Below, one piece after another: positions 1 to 5,161 of a stretch of DNA of 13,481 nucleotides. The notes under the pieces are model-generated. The model was not told where the DNA came from. It saw only the letters and a list, made by a program, of their open reading frames with translations, and ran no database searches. Location: positions 1-13,481 of the forward strand of contig DAINCF010000168.1 of NCBI GenBank assembly GCA_036732565.1, given 5' to 3'. The stretch is from JAIVJN01 sp036732565 (lineage in GTDB: Bacteria; Acidobacteriota; Vicinamibacteria; Vicinamibacterales; UBA2999). The number at the start of each line of letters is the position of its first letter. The stretch's first letter is position 1. Position numbers and translations under genes: made by a program.

Positions 1-32
1 CGAAGCGCGATGTCGGTGCAGCGACGGTGTAG
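1..32 (+). CDS. Possible 3' end of an upstream plus-strand gene
   Basis: In the frame beginning at base 3 the codons read KRDVGAATV and stop at TAG (30-32). That TAG lies in the left arm of the palindrome at 29-56, the same arrangement seen at the ends of mutT, def and the phosphatidylcholine synthase gene. Only nine codons are visible, so no function can be given. The call rests on the plausible composition and on the stop-in-palindrome pattern. Chance open frame is the alternative. Confidence 0.3.
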   Translation, partial: KRDVGAATV

Positions 33-56
33 GGGCGGTTCGCGAACCGCCCCTAC
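29..56. repeat. Dispersed palindromic element, copy A (perfect, 28 bp)
   Basis: This is a perfect palindrome: left arm GTAGGGGCGGTTCG and right arm its exact reverse complement. It would fold as a 12-13 bp GC-rich hairpin with almost no loop. Copies B (5704-5730) and C (8096-8123) match it almost entirely. The cta at 53-55 is the TAG stop of mutT on the minus strand, and the tag at 30-32 would stop a plus-strand frame from the left. It probably acts as a bidirectional terminator or REP-like element. There is no T-tract, so intrinsic termination is inferred from structure alone. Confidence 0.85.
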
Positions 57-457
57 CTCAAGTCGTGGGCGAGCGTGCGGACCAACTCGAGGTCGGCCTC
101 TGGGAACGGGAGCGCGGTCAGCTCACCGCGTGGCACCCAGCGCAGGCCTTGTCCGAGCATCGGCTTGGCCTGGCCGGCGAACTCGCAGCGGTAGAAATGC
201 AGCTCCACGATCTTTTCGGGATACGCATGCGTGACCTGGTGCACACGCTCTTTGACATCGGTCACGATGTCGAGCTCCTCGAAGAGCTCACGCCGAAGCG
301 CCTCTTCGTGCGTCTCCGTCGGTTCGCACTTCCCACCGGGAAACTCCCAGTGTCCCTCGAGGTGCGTGCCGGGCGATCGGAGCGTCAGCAGGAACGCATT
401 CTCGCGCTCGATGACCGCTGCCACGACGACGATGCGGCTGGGCGCGGGCTCAGTCAC
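53..457 (-). CDS. mutT: MutT-type Nudix hydrolase (8-oxo-dGTP diphosphatase-like)
   Basis: Predicted 134-residue Nudix hydrolase. The known role of the MutT family is to remove 8-oxo-dGTP from the nucleotide pool so that 8-oxoguanine is not incorporated into DNA. The Nudix box spans about residues 42-64: G42, E48, R56, E57, E60 and E61 are present, but the Gly before the last hydrophobic residue is Asp63 (ELDI rather than E-x-G-I). The catalytic glutamates are therefore intact. WEFPGGK just before the box is typical of MutT. The start is GTG (457-455), overlapping the end of mutY by 8 bases in GTGACTGA, so the two are probably translationally coupled. Stop TAG lies in palindrome copy A. Pairing with mutY suggests one 8-oxoguanine defence unit. 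Exact substrate is unproven; other Nudix substrates are possible. Confidence 0.88.
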   Translation of the reverse strand: MTEPAPSRIVVVAAVIERENAFLLTLRSPGTHLEGHWEFPGGKCEPTETHEEALRRELFEELDIVTDVKERVHQVTHAYPEKIVELHFYRCEFAGQAKPMLGQGLRWVPRGELTALPFPEADLELVRTLAHDLR

Positions 458-1139
458 GCTTCTTGACCTGAACGTCGGGCGTGAACGGATAGGCGACGCA
501 GAAGCCCTTCATCGGGCAAACCAAGCACTTCGGCTTGCGCGCCACGCAGAGCAGCGCACCGAAATCCATCAGGGCCTGGTTGAAGTCGAAGACGTCTCGT
601 CGCGGCACCAGCGCGTCGGAGAGCAGCCACAACTGTTTCTTCATCGCGTGACTCTTGGGATCGCCGGTGCCGATGAAGACTCGAAAGAGCACGCGGGCGA
701 CGTTGGTGTCCAGAATCGCGGCGCGCTGTCGGAAGGCAAAGCTGCGAATGGCGCCGGCCGTGTACGCGCCGATGCCCTTGAACGACAGCAGCGTCTCCTG
801 GTCCGACGGCAGCTGCCCACCGTAGTTCGCCACTGCCTCGCGCGCAATGGAATGCAGCCGGCGCGGCCTGATGTTGTAGCCGAGCGGTCGCCACGTGTCG
901 GCGACCTCGTCGATTTCCGCTGCCGCCAGCGCTTCGAACGACGGGTATTTCTCCAACCACTCCTCGTACTTGGGCAGCACCCGATCGACCTGGGTTTGTT
1001 GCAGCATGACCTCAGACACGAGGATGTGGTACGGGTCGTCGGTCGTCCGCCACGGCAGCGACCGACCATGCGTGCGATACCACGAGAGGAGATGGCGACG
1101 GAACCGTTGGCGCAGTGGTGGCGGTGGGAGAGTGTGCAG
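450..1139 (-). CDS. mutY: MutY-like A/G-specific adenine DNA glycosylase, short form without C-terminal domain
   Basis: HhH-GPD base-excision glycosylase; MutY removes adenine mispaired with 8-oxoguanine. Counting from CTG 1139, the protein has 229 residues: LPWR (28-31), DPYHILVSEVMLQQTQV (35-51) with catalytic Glu43, GIGAYTAGAI (122-131), ILDTNVARV with catalytic Asp144, and a 4Fe-4S loop at Cys198, 205, 208 and 214 (C-x6-C-x2-C-x5-C). It ends 15 residues after the last Cys, so the C-terminal 8-oxoG-recognition domain of usual 330-370 residue MutY proteins is absent. The start is unsettled: conserved sequence continues upstream of GTG 1019, yet no ATG, GTG or TTG exists between there and the in-frame TAG at 1148-1146. 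CTG at 1139 (8 nt after TATAGG) or CTG at 1115 are the candidates; a sequencing error is possible. It overlaps mutT downstream. Confidence 0.85.
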   Translation of the reverse strand: MHTLPPPPLRQRFRRHLLSWYRTHGRSLPWRTTDDPYHILVSEVMLQQTQVDRVLPKYEEWLEKYPSFEALAAAEIDEVADTWRPLGYNIRPRRLHSIAREAVANYGGQLPSDQETLLSFKGIGAYTAGAIRSFAFRQRAAILDTNVARVLFRVFIGTGDPKSHAMKKQLWLLSDALVPRRDVFDFNQALMDFGALLCVARKPKCLVCPMKGFCVAYPFTPDVQVKKRD

Positions 1140-1148
1140 GTAGCGCCC

Positions 1149-1155
1149 CTATAAT
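1149..1155. promoter_or_regulatory. Symmetric -10 region for divergent pduO (+) and mutY (-)
   Basis: On the plus strand TATAAT (1150-1155) is a consensus -10, separated by 7 nt from GTG at 1163, so transcription would begin at or next to the start codon. On the minus strand the same bases read TTATAG/TATAGG, 8-9 nt before the CTG at 1139. No convincing -35 is visible in either direction. Divergent initiation is inferred from the AT-rich symmetry in GC-rich surroundings. Confidence 0.6.
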
Positions 1156-1162
1156 CGAGACA

Positions 1163-1702
1163 GTGAAAATCTACACGAAGACGGGCGACGCCGGGGAGAC
1201 AAGCCTGTTCGACGGCACGCGCGTCAGCAAGAACGACCCGCGTGTCGCCGCCTATGGCGATGTCGACGAGGTCCAGGCCAGCCTCGGCGTCGCGGTCGCC
1301 GCGGGCCCGGCCGACGATCTGGCCGCGATGCTGACGACGATCCAGCACGACCTGTTCGCCCTCGGGGCGCAGCTCGCCGACCCGCGCCACAAGATCGCCG
1401 CGCGCGTGACCAAGGCCGCGGTCTCCGACGCGCGCATCACGCAACTGGAGACATGGATCGACACGCTCGACGCCGAGTTGCCGCCGCTGCGCCAGTTCAT
1501 TCTCTCGGGCGGCACGATGGCCGCCGCGGTGCTCCACCTCGCGCGCACGGTGTGTCGGCGCGCCGAGCGCAGTGTCATCGGCCTCGGCGAGGAGGCGTCG
1601 GATCCCACCATCCGTGTGTATCTGAATCGCCTCTCGGATCTGCTGTTCGTCATGGCCCGCGTCGTGAACCATCGGGCGGGCGTGTCCGAGACGAGGTGGT
1701 AG
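1163..1702 (+). CDS. pduO: PduO-type ATP:cob(I)alamin adenosyltransferase
   Basis: A 179-residue cytoplasmic enzyme that transfers the adenosyl group of ATP to cob(I)alamin, making adenosylcobalamin. Family hallmarks are all present: TKTGDAGETSLFDG (5-18, ATP-binding loop), RVAAYGDVDE (27-36), CRRAE (131-135) and YLNRLSDLLFVMAR (153-166). Length is normal for the family. GTG at 1163 is chosen because the family begins within a few residues of KIYTKTGD and because TATAAT ends 7 nt before it; there is no Shine-Dalgarno, consistent with a leaderless message. Its TAG runs straight into an 8-bp tandem array. No cobalamin-dependent enzyme or cobalamin synthesis gene is in view, so it probably serves dispersed B12 enzymes. 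CobA- and EutT-type transferases are unrelated in sequence and excluded. Confidence 0.93.
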   Translation: MKIYTKTGDAGETSLFDGTRVSKNDPRVAAYGDVDEVQASLGVAVAAGPADDLAAMLTTIQHDLFALGAQLADPRHKIAARVTKAAVSDARITQLETWIDTLDAELPPLRQFILSGGTMAAAVLHLARTVCRRAERSVIGLGEEASDPTIRVYLNRLSDLLFVMARVVNHRAGVSETRW

Positions 1703-1756
1703 GTTCTGGGGTTCCGGGGGTCTCGGTTCCGGGGTTCTCAGGTTCTGCGGTTCTCA
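1702..1756. repeat. Degenerate tandem array, about 8-bp unit (GGTTCTSN)
   Basis: The spacer between pduO and thiI is built of seven near-copies: GGTTCTGG, GGTTCCGGG, GGTCTC, GGTTCCGG, GGTTCTCA, GGTTCTGC and GGTTCTCA. The first unit uses the last base of the pduO TAG stop, and the last ends 4 nt before the thiI -10 box. It occupies the place where a -35 element would lie. Nothing else is seen in this spacer. Confidence 0.75.
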
Positions 1757-1760
1757 GAGC

Positions 1761-1766
1761 TAACAT
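1761..1766 (+). promoter_or_regulatory. -10 hexamer TAACAT for thiI
   Basis: TAACAT is followed by a 7-nt spacer (GGAGCTG) and ATG at 1774, the same spacing as at pduO, def, thyX and the MFS gene. The predicted transcript starts at or within a base or two of the ATG. The GGAG in the spacer would lie at the very 5' end of that transcript and is unlikely to work as a ribosome-binding site. Confidence 0.55.
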
Positions 1767-1773
1767 GGAGCTG

Positions 1774-2955
1774 ATGACCTCCGTCATCGCCCACTATCAG
1801 GAGCTGGCGCTCAAAGGGAAGAACCGTCCCTGGTTTCTGCAGCAGCTCATCCGAAACGTCCGAGCCGCGCTCGCCGGTCTCGACGTGCGACAGGTGCGGA
1901 CGCCGATGGGGCGGGTCGAGGTGGTGCTCGGGTCCGACGCGGCCTGGACGGAGGTGCGGGAGCGCATGAGCCGGGTGTTCGGGTTCGCGAACTTCGCGAT
2001 TGCCGGACGCACCACGCTGGATCTCGATGTGCTCGGTGACGCCATTCTGCGCGACCTCCCGTCGGGGCCGGTGGCCAGCTTTCGCATCGCCGTGCGTCGC
2101 GCGGACAAGCGCTTCCCCATTCCCTCGCCGCTCGTCGAACGCGAGCTCGGCGCGCGCGTGGTCGCCGCGCGCGGATGGAAGGTCGATCTCTCATCGCCCG
2201 CCCTCGTGATCGGCGTCGAGATCCTCCCGAACGAGGCGTTCTACTACTTTGGCAAGCTCCCCGGCGCCGGCGGGTTGCCGACCAACACCGCCGGTCGTGT
2301 CACGGTGCTGCTCTCGGGCGGCATCGACTCACCCGTGGCCGCGTGGCGCATGATGCGGCGTGGTTGCTCGGCGACGTTCGTCCATTTTCACAGCTATCCG
2401 TTTCTGTCGCGCACGTCTCAGGACAAGGCCCGGAAGCTGACGCGCGTGCTCACGGAGTACCAGGGCGACTCCCGTCTGTATCTGGTGCCCTTCGGGGAAT
2501 TGCAACGACAGATCACGTTGACCGTGCCTGGTGCCATGCGCGTGATCGTGTATCGCCGCCTGATGCTGAAGATCGCCGAGCGCATCGCGCACGAGGTGCG
2601 CGCGCGTGCGCTGGTCACCGGAGACTCGGTCGGGCAGGTGGCATCACAGACCGTCGACAACCTCGCCGTGATCGATCCTGCGAGCGCGCTGCTGGTGTTT
2701 CGTCCGTTGATCGGATCGGACAAGGAAGAAATCACCGCGACGGCCGAGCGCATCGGTACCTATGCGATCTCGATCGAGCCGGACGAGGACTGCTGTACGC
2801 TGTTCACGCCTCGCCACCCCGTCACCCGCGCGCGGATGGCTGAGGTAGTGCACGCCGAGCGTGACCTGCCGATCGACGACATGGTCTCCAGCGCGGTGAC
2901 CGCGACCGTCGTAGAGCGCTTCGAGTATCCGGTGATAACATCGCCGGTTGCCTAG
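1774..2955 (+). CDS. thiI: tRNA 4-thiouridine synthase ThiI, short form without rhodanese domain
   Basis: A 393-residue protein. ThiI activates U8 of tRNA with ATP and inserts sulfur from a persulfide; in some bacteria it also supplies sulfur for thiazole synthesis. The N-terminal part (about 1-165) is the ferredoxin-like/THUMP tRNA-binding region, beginning YQELALKGKNRPWF. The PP-loop VTVLLSGGIDSPVAAWRMM (177-194) is intact. DEDCCTLFTPRHP with Cys340-Cys341 matches the conserved region of short ThiI proteins of the Bacillus type. The E. coli C-terminal rhodanese domain is absent, so persulfide must come from another carrier. ATG 1774 is preferred over the in-frame ATG at 1765 because of the TAACAT-N7 spacing. 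The TAG stop lies inside a hairpin (2950-2976). No thiamine gene is adjacent, so tRNA modification is the likelier role. Confidence 0.93.
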   Translation: MTSVIAHYQELALKGKNRPWFLQQLIRNVRAALAGLDVRQVRTPMGRVEVVLGSDAAWTEVRERMSRVFGFANFAIAGRTTLDLDVLGDAILRDLPSGPVASFRIAVRRADKRFPIPSPLVERELGARVVAARGWKVDLSSPALVIGVEILPNEAFYYFGKLPGAGGLPTNTAGRVTVLLSGGIDSPVAAWRMMRRGCSATFVHFHSYPFLSRTSQDKARKLTRVLTEYQGDSRLYLVPFGELQRQITLTVPGAMRVIVYRRLMLKIAERIAHEVRARALVTGDSVGQVASQTVDNLAVIDPASALLVFRPLIGSDKEEITATAERIGTYAISIEPDEDCCTLFTPRHPVTRARMAEVVHAERDLPIDDMVSSAVTATVVERFEYPVITSPVA

Positions 2956-2976
2956 CGGGGCTTCGCCTCGCCAGGC
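2950..2976 (+). terminator. Imperfect palindrome containing the thiI stop codon
   Basis: Left arm GCCTAGCGGGGC and right arm GCCTCGCCAGGC pair around a TTC loop, with one A-C mismatch and one G-T wobble. The thiI TAG (2953-2955) lies in the left arm. It differs in sequence from the 28-bp element at 29, 5704 and 8096 but has the same layout. There is no T-tract, so the terminator role is inferred. Confidence 0.5.
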
Positions 2977-2989
2977 ACAGCGTTGGCTT

Positions 2990-3008
2990 GCCCCGCCTCC
3001 GGCGGGGC
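2990..3008 (+). terminator. GC-rich hairpin between thiI and the aldolase gene
   Basis: GCCCCGCC and GGCGGGGC pair perfectly around a 3-nt loop (TCC), 16 nt before the aldolase ATG. It may end thiI transcription, insulate the aldolase, or shape its 5' leader. No T-tract follows. The rest of the 69-nt spacer holds the hairpin at 2950-2976 and the aldolase Shine-Dalgarno. Confidence 0.5.
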
Positions 3009-3024
3009 GTCGAGTGAGGGTCCA

Positions 3025-4470
3025 ATGGTTTTCCCATCCGTCAAGGAACTGACCGAAGCGTTGAAGCCGGCCGCGGTCGTGTTGTCCGACCGCGTGACCG
3101 TCTCGAGCCCGGTGTCGCCGGAGCTCATCGATCGGCTGGCGTCCACCGCCGCCTTTGGTTCCGATCCCGAGATCAAGGGCACGGCGCGGTGGGTGCTGCG
3201 GCACCTGGGCGCGGCGGCGGGTCTTCGTTTCGCGTCCATTCACGATCTCTACATGGCCATGGGACGCAAAGACGCCGGTGGCTTCACGGTGCCGGCAATC
3301 AACGTCCGCATGATGGCCTATGACACCGGGCGCGCCGTGTTCCGCGCGGCGAAGCGGTTGTCGGCGGGCGCGTTCATCCTCGAGATCGCGCGGTCGGAGA
3401 TCGGCTACAGCGAGCAGCGTCCGCACGAGTACGCCGCGATCATGATGGCGGCCGCCCTGCGCGAAGGCTTCACGGGGACGCTGTTCCTGCAGGGCGATCA
3501 CGTGCAGGTCAACGCCAAGAAGTGGGCGGGTCCCGACCGCGATAAGGAGATCGAGACGCTGCGCGGCCTCATCGCCGAGGAGATCGCCGCCGGCTTCTAC
3601 AACATCGATATCGATACGTCGACGCTCGTCGACCTCGAGAAGCCGACGCTCGACGAGCAGCAGGCCGTCAACTGTCAGCTCGCGGCGGACTTCTCGGCCT
3701 TCATCCGCAAGCAGGAACCGGCGGACGTCACCATCTCGGTGGGCGGTGAGATCGGCGAAGTCGGTGGCAAGAACTCCGACGTCCACGAGCTCCACGCCTA
3801 TATGAAGGGCTACAACCGCGCGCTCGCGGAGAAGGACGGCGACCTCACCGGCATCAGCAAGATCAGCGTGCAGACCGGCACCGCGCACGGCGGCTTCGTC
3901 GGCCCGGACGGCAAGGTGCGGAGCGACGTCAAGATCGACCTGGTGGCGCTCGAGGAGCTGTCACGGGTCGCGCGCGACGCGTACGGACTGGCCGGCGCGG
4001 TGCAGCATGGCGCGTCGACGCTCGGCGCGGACGCGTTCGATGCGTTCCCGCGCGTCGGCGCCTGCGAGATTCACCTGGCGACCAACTTCCAGAACATGGT
4101 GTACGACCATCCACAGTTCCCCGCGGCGCTGAAAGAGGAGATGTACGCCTGGGTGCGCGAGCACGCGCAGGAAGAGAAGAAGCCGAAGGACACCGAGGAA
4201 CAGTTCCTCTACAAAGCACGCAAGAAGGCGATTGGCCCGTTCAAGAAGCACGTGTGGGACCTGCCAGCGGAGGTGCGCGCCACCATCGGCCAGACGCTCG
4301 AAGATCAGTTTGCGTTCCTCATGCAGAAGCTGATGGTGCCGGACACAGCGGCCGTGGTGAAGCGCTTCGTCACGCCGTCGGCGACCATCGTGAGCCGCGA
4401 GGACGAGATTCGAGCGGCCGGCGGGAAGATCACGGCGGCAGAGCGTAAGGCCGAAGGGCTGTCCGATTGA
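3025..4470 (+). CDS. Divergent class II (zinc-dependent) aldolase, fructose-bisphosphate aldolase family
   Basis: A 481-residue protein with the class II aldolase pattern. GGFTVPAINV (85-94) matches the N-terminal strand, FLQGDHVQVN (155-164) carries the catalytic Asp158 and zinc-ligand His159, GGEIGEVGGKNSD (240-252) holds the acidic loop, and GTAHGG (285-290) and VQHGAS (326-331) supply His288 and His328. These correspond to the zinc- and phosphate-binding motifs of FbaA/GatY enzymes, but the surrounding sequence is divergent. It is also about 120-200 residues longer, with an extra N-terminal segment (1-70) and a C-terminal tail (about 375-481). ATG 3025 is chosen over ATG 2983, whose extra codons lie in the spacer hairpin; GAGGG ends 4 nt before it. 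It may cleave fructose- or tagatose-bisphosphate in the cytoplasm; the substrate cannot be read from sequence. It is convergent with the next gene. Confidence 0.8.
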   Translation: MVFPSVKELTEALKPAAVVLSDRVTVSSPVSPELIDRLASTAAFGSDPEIKGTARWVLRHLGAAAGLRFASIHDLYMAMGRKDAGGFTVPAINVRMMAYDTGRAVFRAAKRLSAGAFILEIARSEIGYSEQRPHEYAAIMMAAALREGFTGTLFLQGDHVQVNAKKWAGPDRDKEIETLRGLIAEEIAAGFYNIDIDTSTLVDLEKPTLDEQQAVNCQLAADFSAFIRKQEPADVTISVGGEIGEVGGKNSDVHELHAYMKGYNRALAEKDGDLTGISKISVQTGTAHGGFVGPDGKVRSDVKIDLVALEELSRVARDAYGLAGAVQHGASTLGADAFDAFPRVGACEIHLATNFQNMVYDHPQFPAALKEEMYAWVREHAQEEKKPKDTEEQFLYKARKKAIGPFKKHVWDLPAEVRATIGQTLEDQFAFLMQKLMVPDTAAVVKRFVTPSATIVSREDEIRAAGGKITAAERKAEGLSD

Positions 4471-4482
4471 CGCAGCCCCAGG

Positions 4483-4524
4483 GTCTCAGGCCCTGAGTCT
4501 CGAGTCTCAGGTCTTGAGCCTCAA
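4483..4524. repeat. Degenerate tandem array, 7-bp unit (GTCTCAG-like)
   Basis: Six consecutive 7-mers: GTCTCAG, GCCCTGA, GTCTCGA, GTCTCAG, GTCTTGA and GCCTCAA. Because units appear in both polarities (CTCAGG/CCTGAG, CTTGAG/CTCAAG), the array can form small hairpins on either strand. It fills the 36-nt gap between convergent genes and runs into the last codons and TGA stop of the minus-strand Nudix gene. A bidirectional terminator role is possible. Confidence 0.6.
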
Positions 4525-5046
4525 GCCATCGAGATAATCGCGCAGCGCTTCGCGCGTGCTGCGAAACGCGAGGTCGTCCCACGGGATCGAGGCTTCATCG
4601 AACGTCCTCGCTTCGAGCCCTTCATCGTCCACCGCCAGCTCGCCGCCGATCTTCGTCGCCGCGTAGACGACGACGATCGGAGTGCGGCCGGCGTACGAGT
4701 AGATGTTGATGAGGTGGTCGATGCGGACGTCGAGCCCCGATTCCTCGCGCGCCTCGCGCAGCGCGGCGAGCGTGATCTCCTCGCCGCGATCGACGTAGCC
4801 ACCCGGAAATACCCACTTACCGTAGCCTGGCTCGATGGCCCTCCGCACCAGCACGATCTCCCCAGCCTCTCCCACGCGAATGACCGTGCCCACCGCGATC
4901 TTCGGGTCCAGATAGAAGACGAACCCGCACGACGGGCTGGTGCACACCAGCCGCTTCGGCTCGGTGATCTTCAACACGCGCGGCTCGAGCACAGAGCCAC
5001 AGACCGGGCAGAAGCGAAACGGTGGGGAGGAGTCGTGTGAATGCAA
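4507..5046 (-). CDS. Nudix hydrolase with N-terminal zinc ribbon (NADH pyrophosphatase-like)
   Basis: About 179 residues. A zinc ribbon uses Cys13, Cys16 (CPVC), Cys35 and Cys40 (CTSPSCG). A complete Nudix box follows (83-105): G83, E89, R97, E98, E101, E102, G104, L105, preceded by KWVFPGGYVDRGEE. The zinc-ribbon/Nudix order resembles NudC NADH pyrophosphatases, but this protein is shorter, and the characteristic SQPWPFPxS of NudC is not seen. It is better called a NudC-related hydrolase of unknown substrate. The start is uncertain: TTG 5046 just precedes the conserved region, but in-frame TTG and GTG codons continue upstream through the 9-bp array to GTG 5139, 5 nt after a minus-strand TATACT. 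It is divergent from def and convergent with the aldolase gene. Confidence 0.8.
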   Translation of the reverse strand: MHSHDSSPPFRFCPVCGSVLEPRVLKITEPKRLVCTSPSCGFVFYLDPKIAVGTVIRVGEAGEIVLVRRAIEPGYGKWVFPGGYVDRGEEITLAALREAREESGLDVRIDHLINIYSYAGRTPIVVVYAATKIGGELAVDDEGLEARTFDEASIPWDDLAFRSTREALRDYLDGLRLKT

Positions 5047-5146
5047 GGTGCCCAAAGTGCCCAAGGTGCCCGAGGTGCCCGACGTGCCGTGATGGTTGCG
5101 CACCCTGGGCACCCCGCGCACCTCGGGCACCCTGGGCACCTTGAAG
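5043..5146. repeat. Two opposed 9-bp tandem arrays forming a long inverted repeat
   Basis: From 5048 to 5088 the plus strand reads GTGCCCAAA, GTGCCCAAG, GTGCCCGAG, GTGCCCGAC and a partial fifth unit. After a short centre (about 5089-5098) the reverse complement is repeated: CCTGGGCAC, CCCGCGCAC, CTCGGGCAC, CCTGGGCAC and CTTGAAG to 5146. The arms pair over about 45 bp with scattered mismatches. It lies between divergent Nudix and def genes and ends directly against the def -10 region. Repeats are contiguous without spacers, so it is not a CRISPR. Confidence 0.8.
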
Positions 5147-5154
5147 TATAAGAT
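5147..5154. promoter_or_regulatory. -10 region TATAAGAT for def, with a symmetric minus-strand TATACT
   Basis: TAAGAT (5149-5154) is 7 nt before the def ATG at 5162; the overlapping TATAAG (5147-5152) is 9 nt before it. On the minus strand, TATACT (5150-5145) points at the Nudix gene. No -35 is recognisable because the upstream bases are the 9-bp array. A leaderless def transcript is inferred. Confidence 0.55.
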
Positions 5155-5161
5155 CCCCAGT

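Noticed and set aside
642..1019. Tyr126 of the MutY-like protein as a sign of a MIG-type thymine glycosylase
   Set aside because: Archaeal MIG has Tyr at this position, but so do bona fide MutY enzymes such as that of Geobacillus, so the residue does not discriminate. Glu43 and SEVMLQQTQV favour MutY.
231..1154. Long plus-strand open frame opposite mutY and mutT
   Set aside because: It has no recognisable motif and is rich in Arg, Ser and Gln, as expected opposite GC-rich genes. The minus strand carries intact MutY and MutT motifs across the same bases.
1141..1162. Cobalamin riboswitch before the adenosyltransferase gene
   Set aside because: The space before GTG 1163 is too short, holds a consensus -10 7 nt upstream, and shows no B12-box sequence.
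2644..3888. 414-codon minus-strand open frame opposite thiI and the aldolase gene
   Set aside because: It crosses a gene boundary and two spacer hairpins and matches nothing; plus-strand genes explain the region.
5043..5146. CRISPR-like array
   Set aside because: The 9-bp units are directly adjacent with no spacers, in two opposite orientations, and no cas gene is present.
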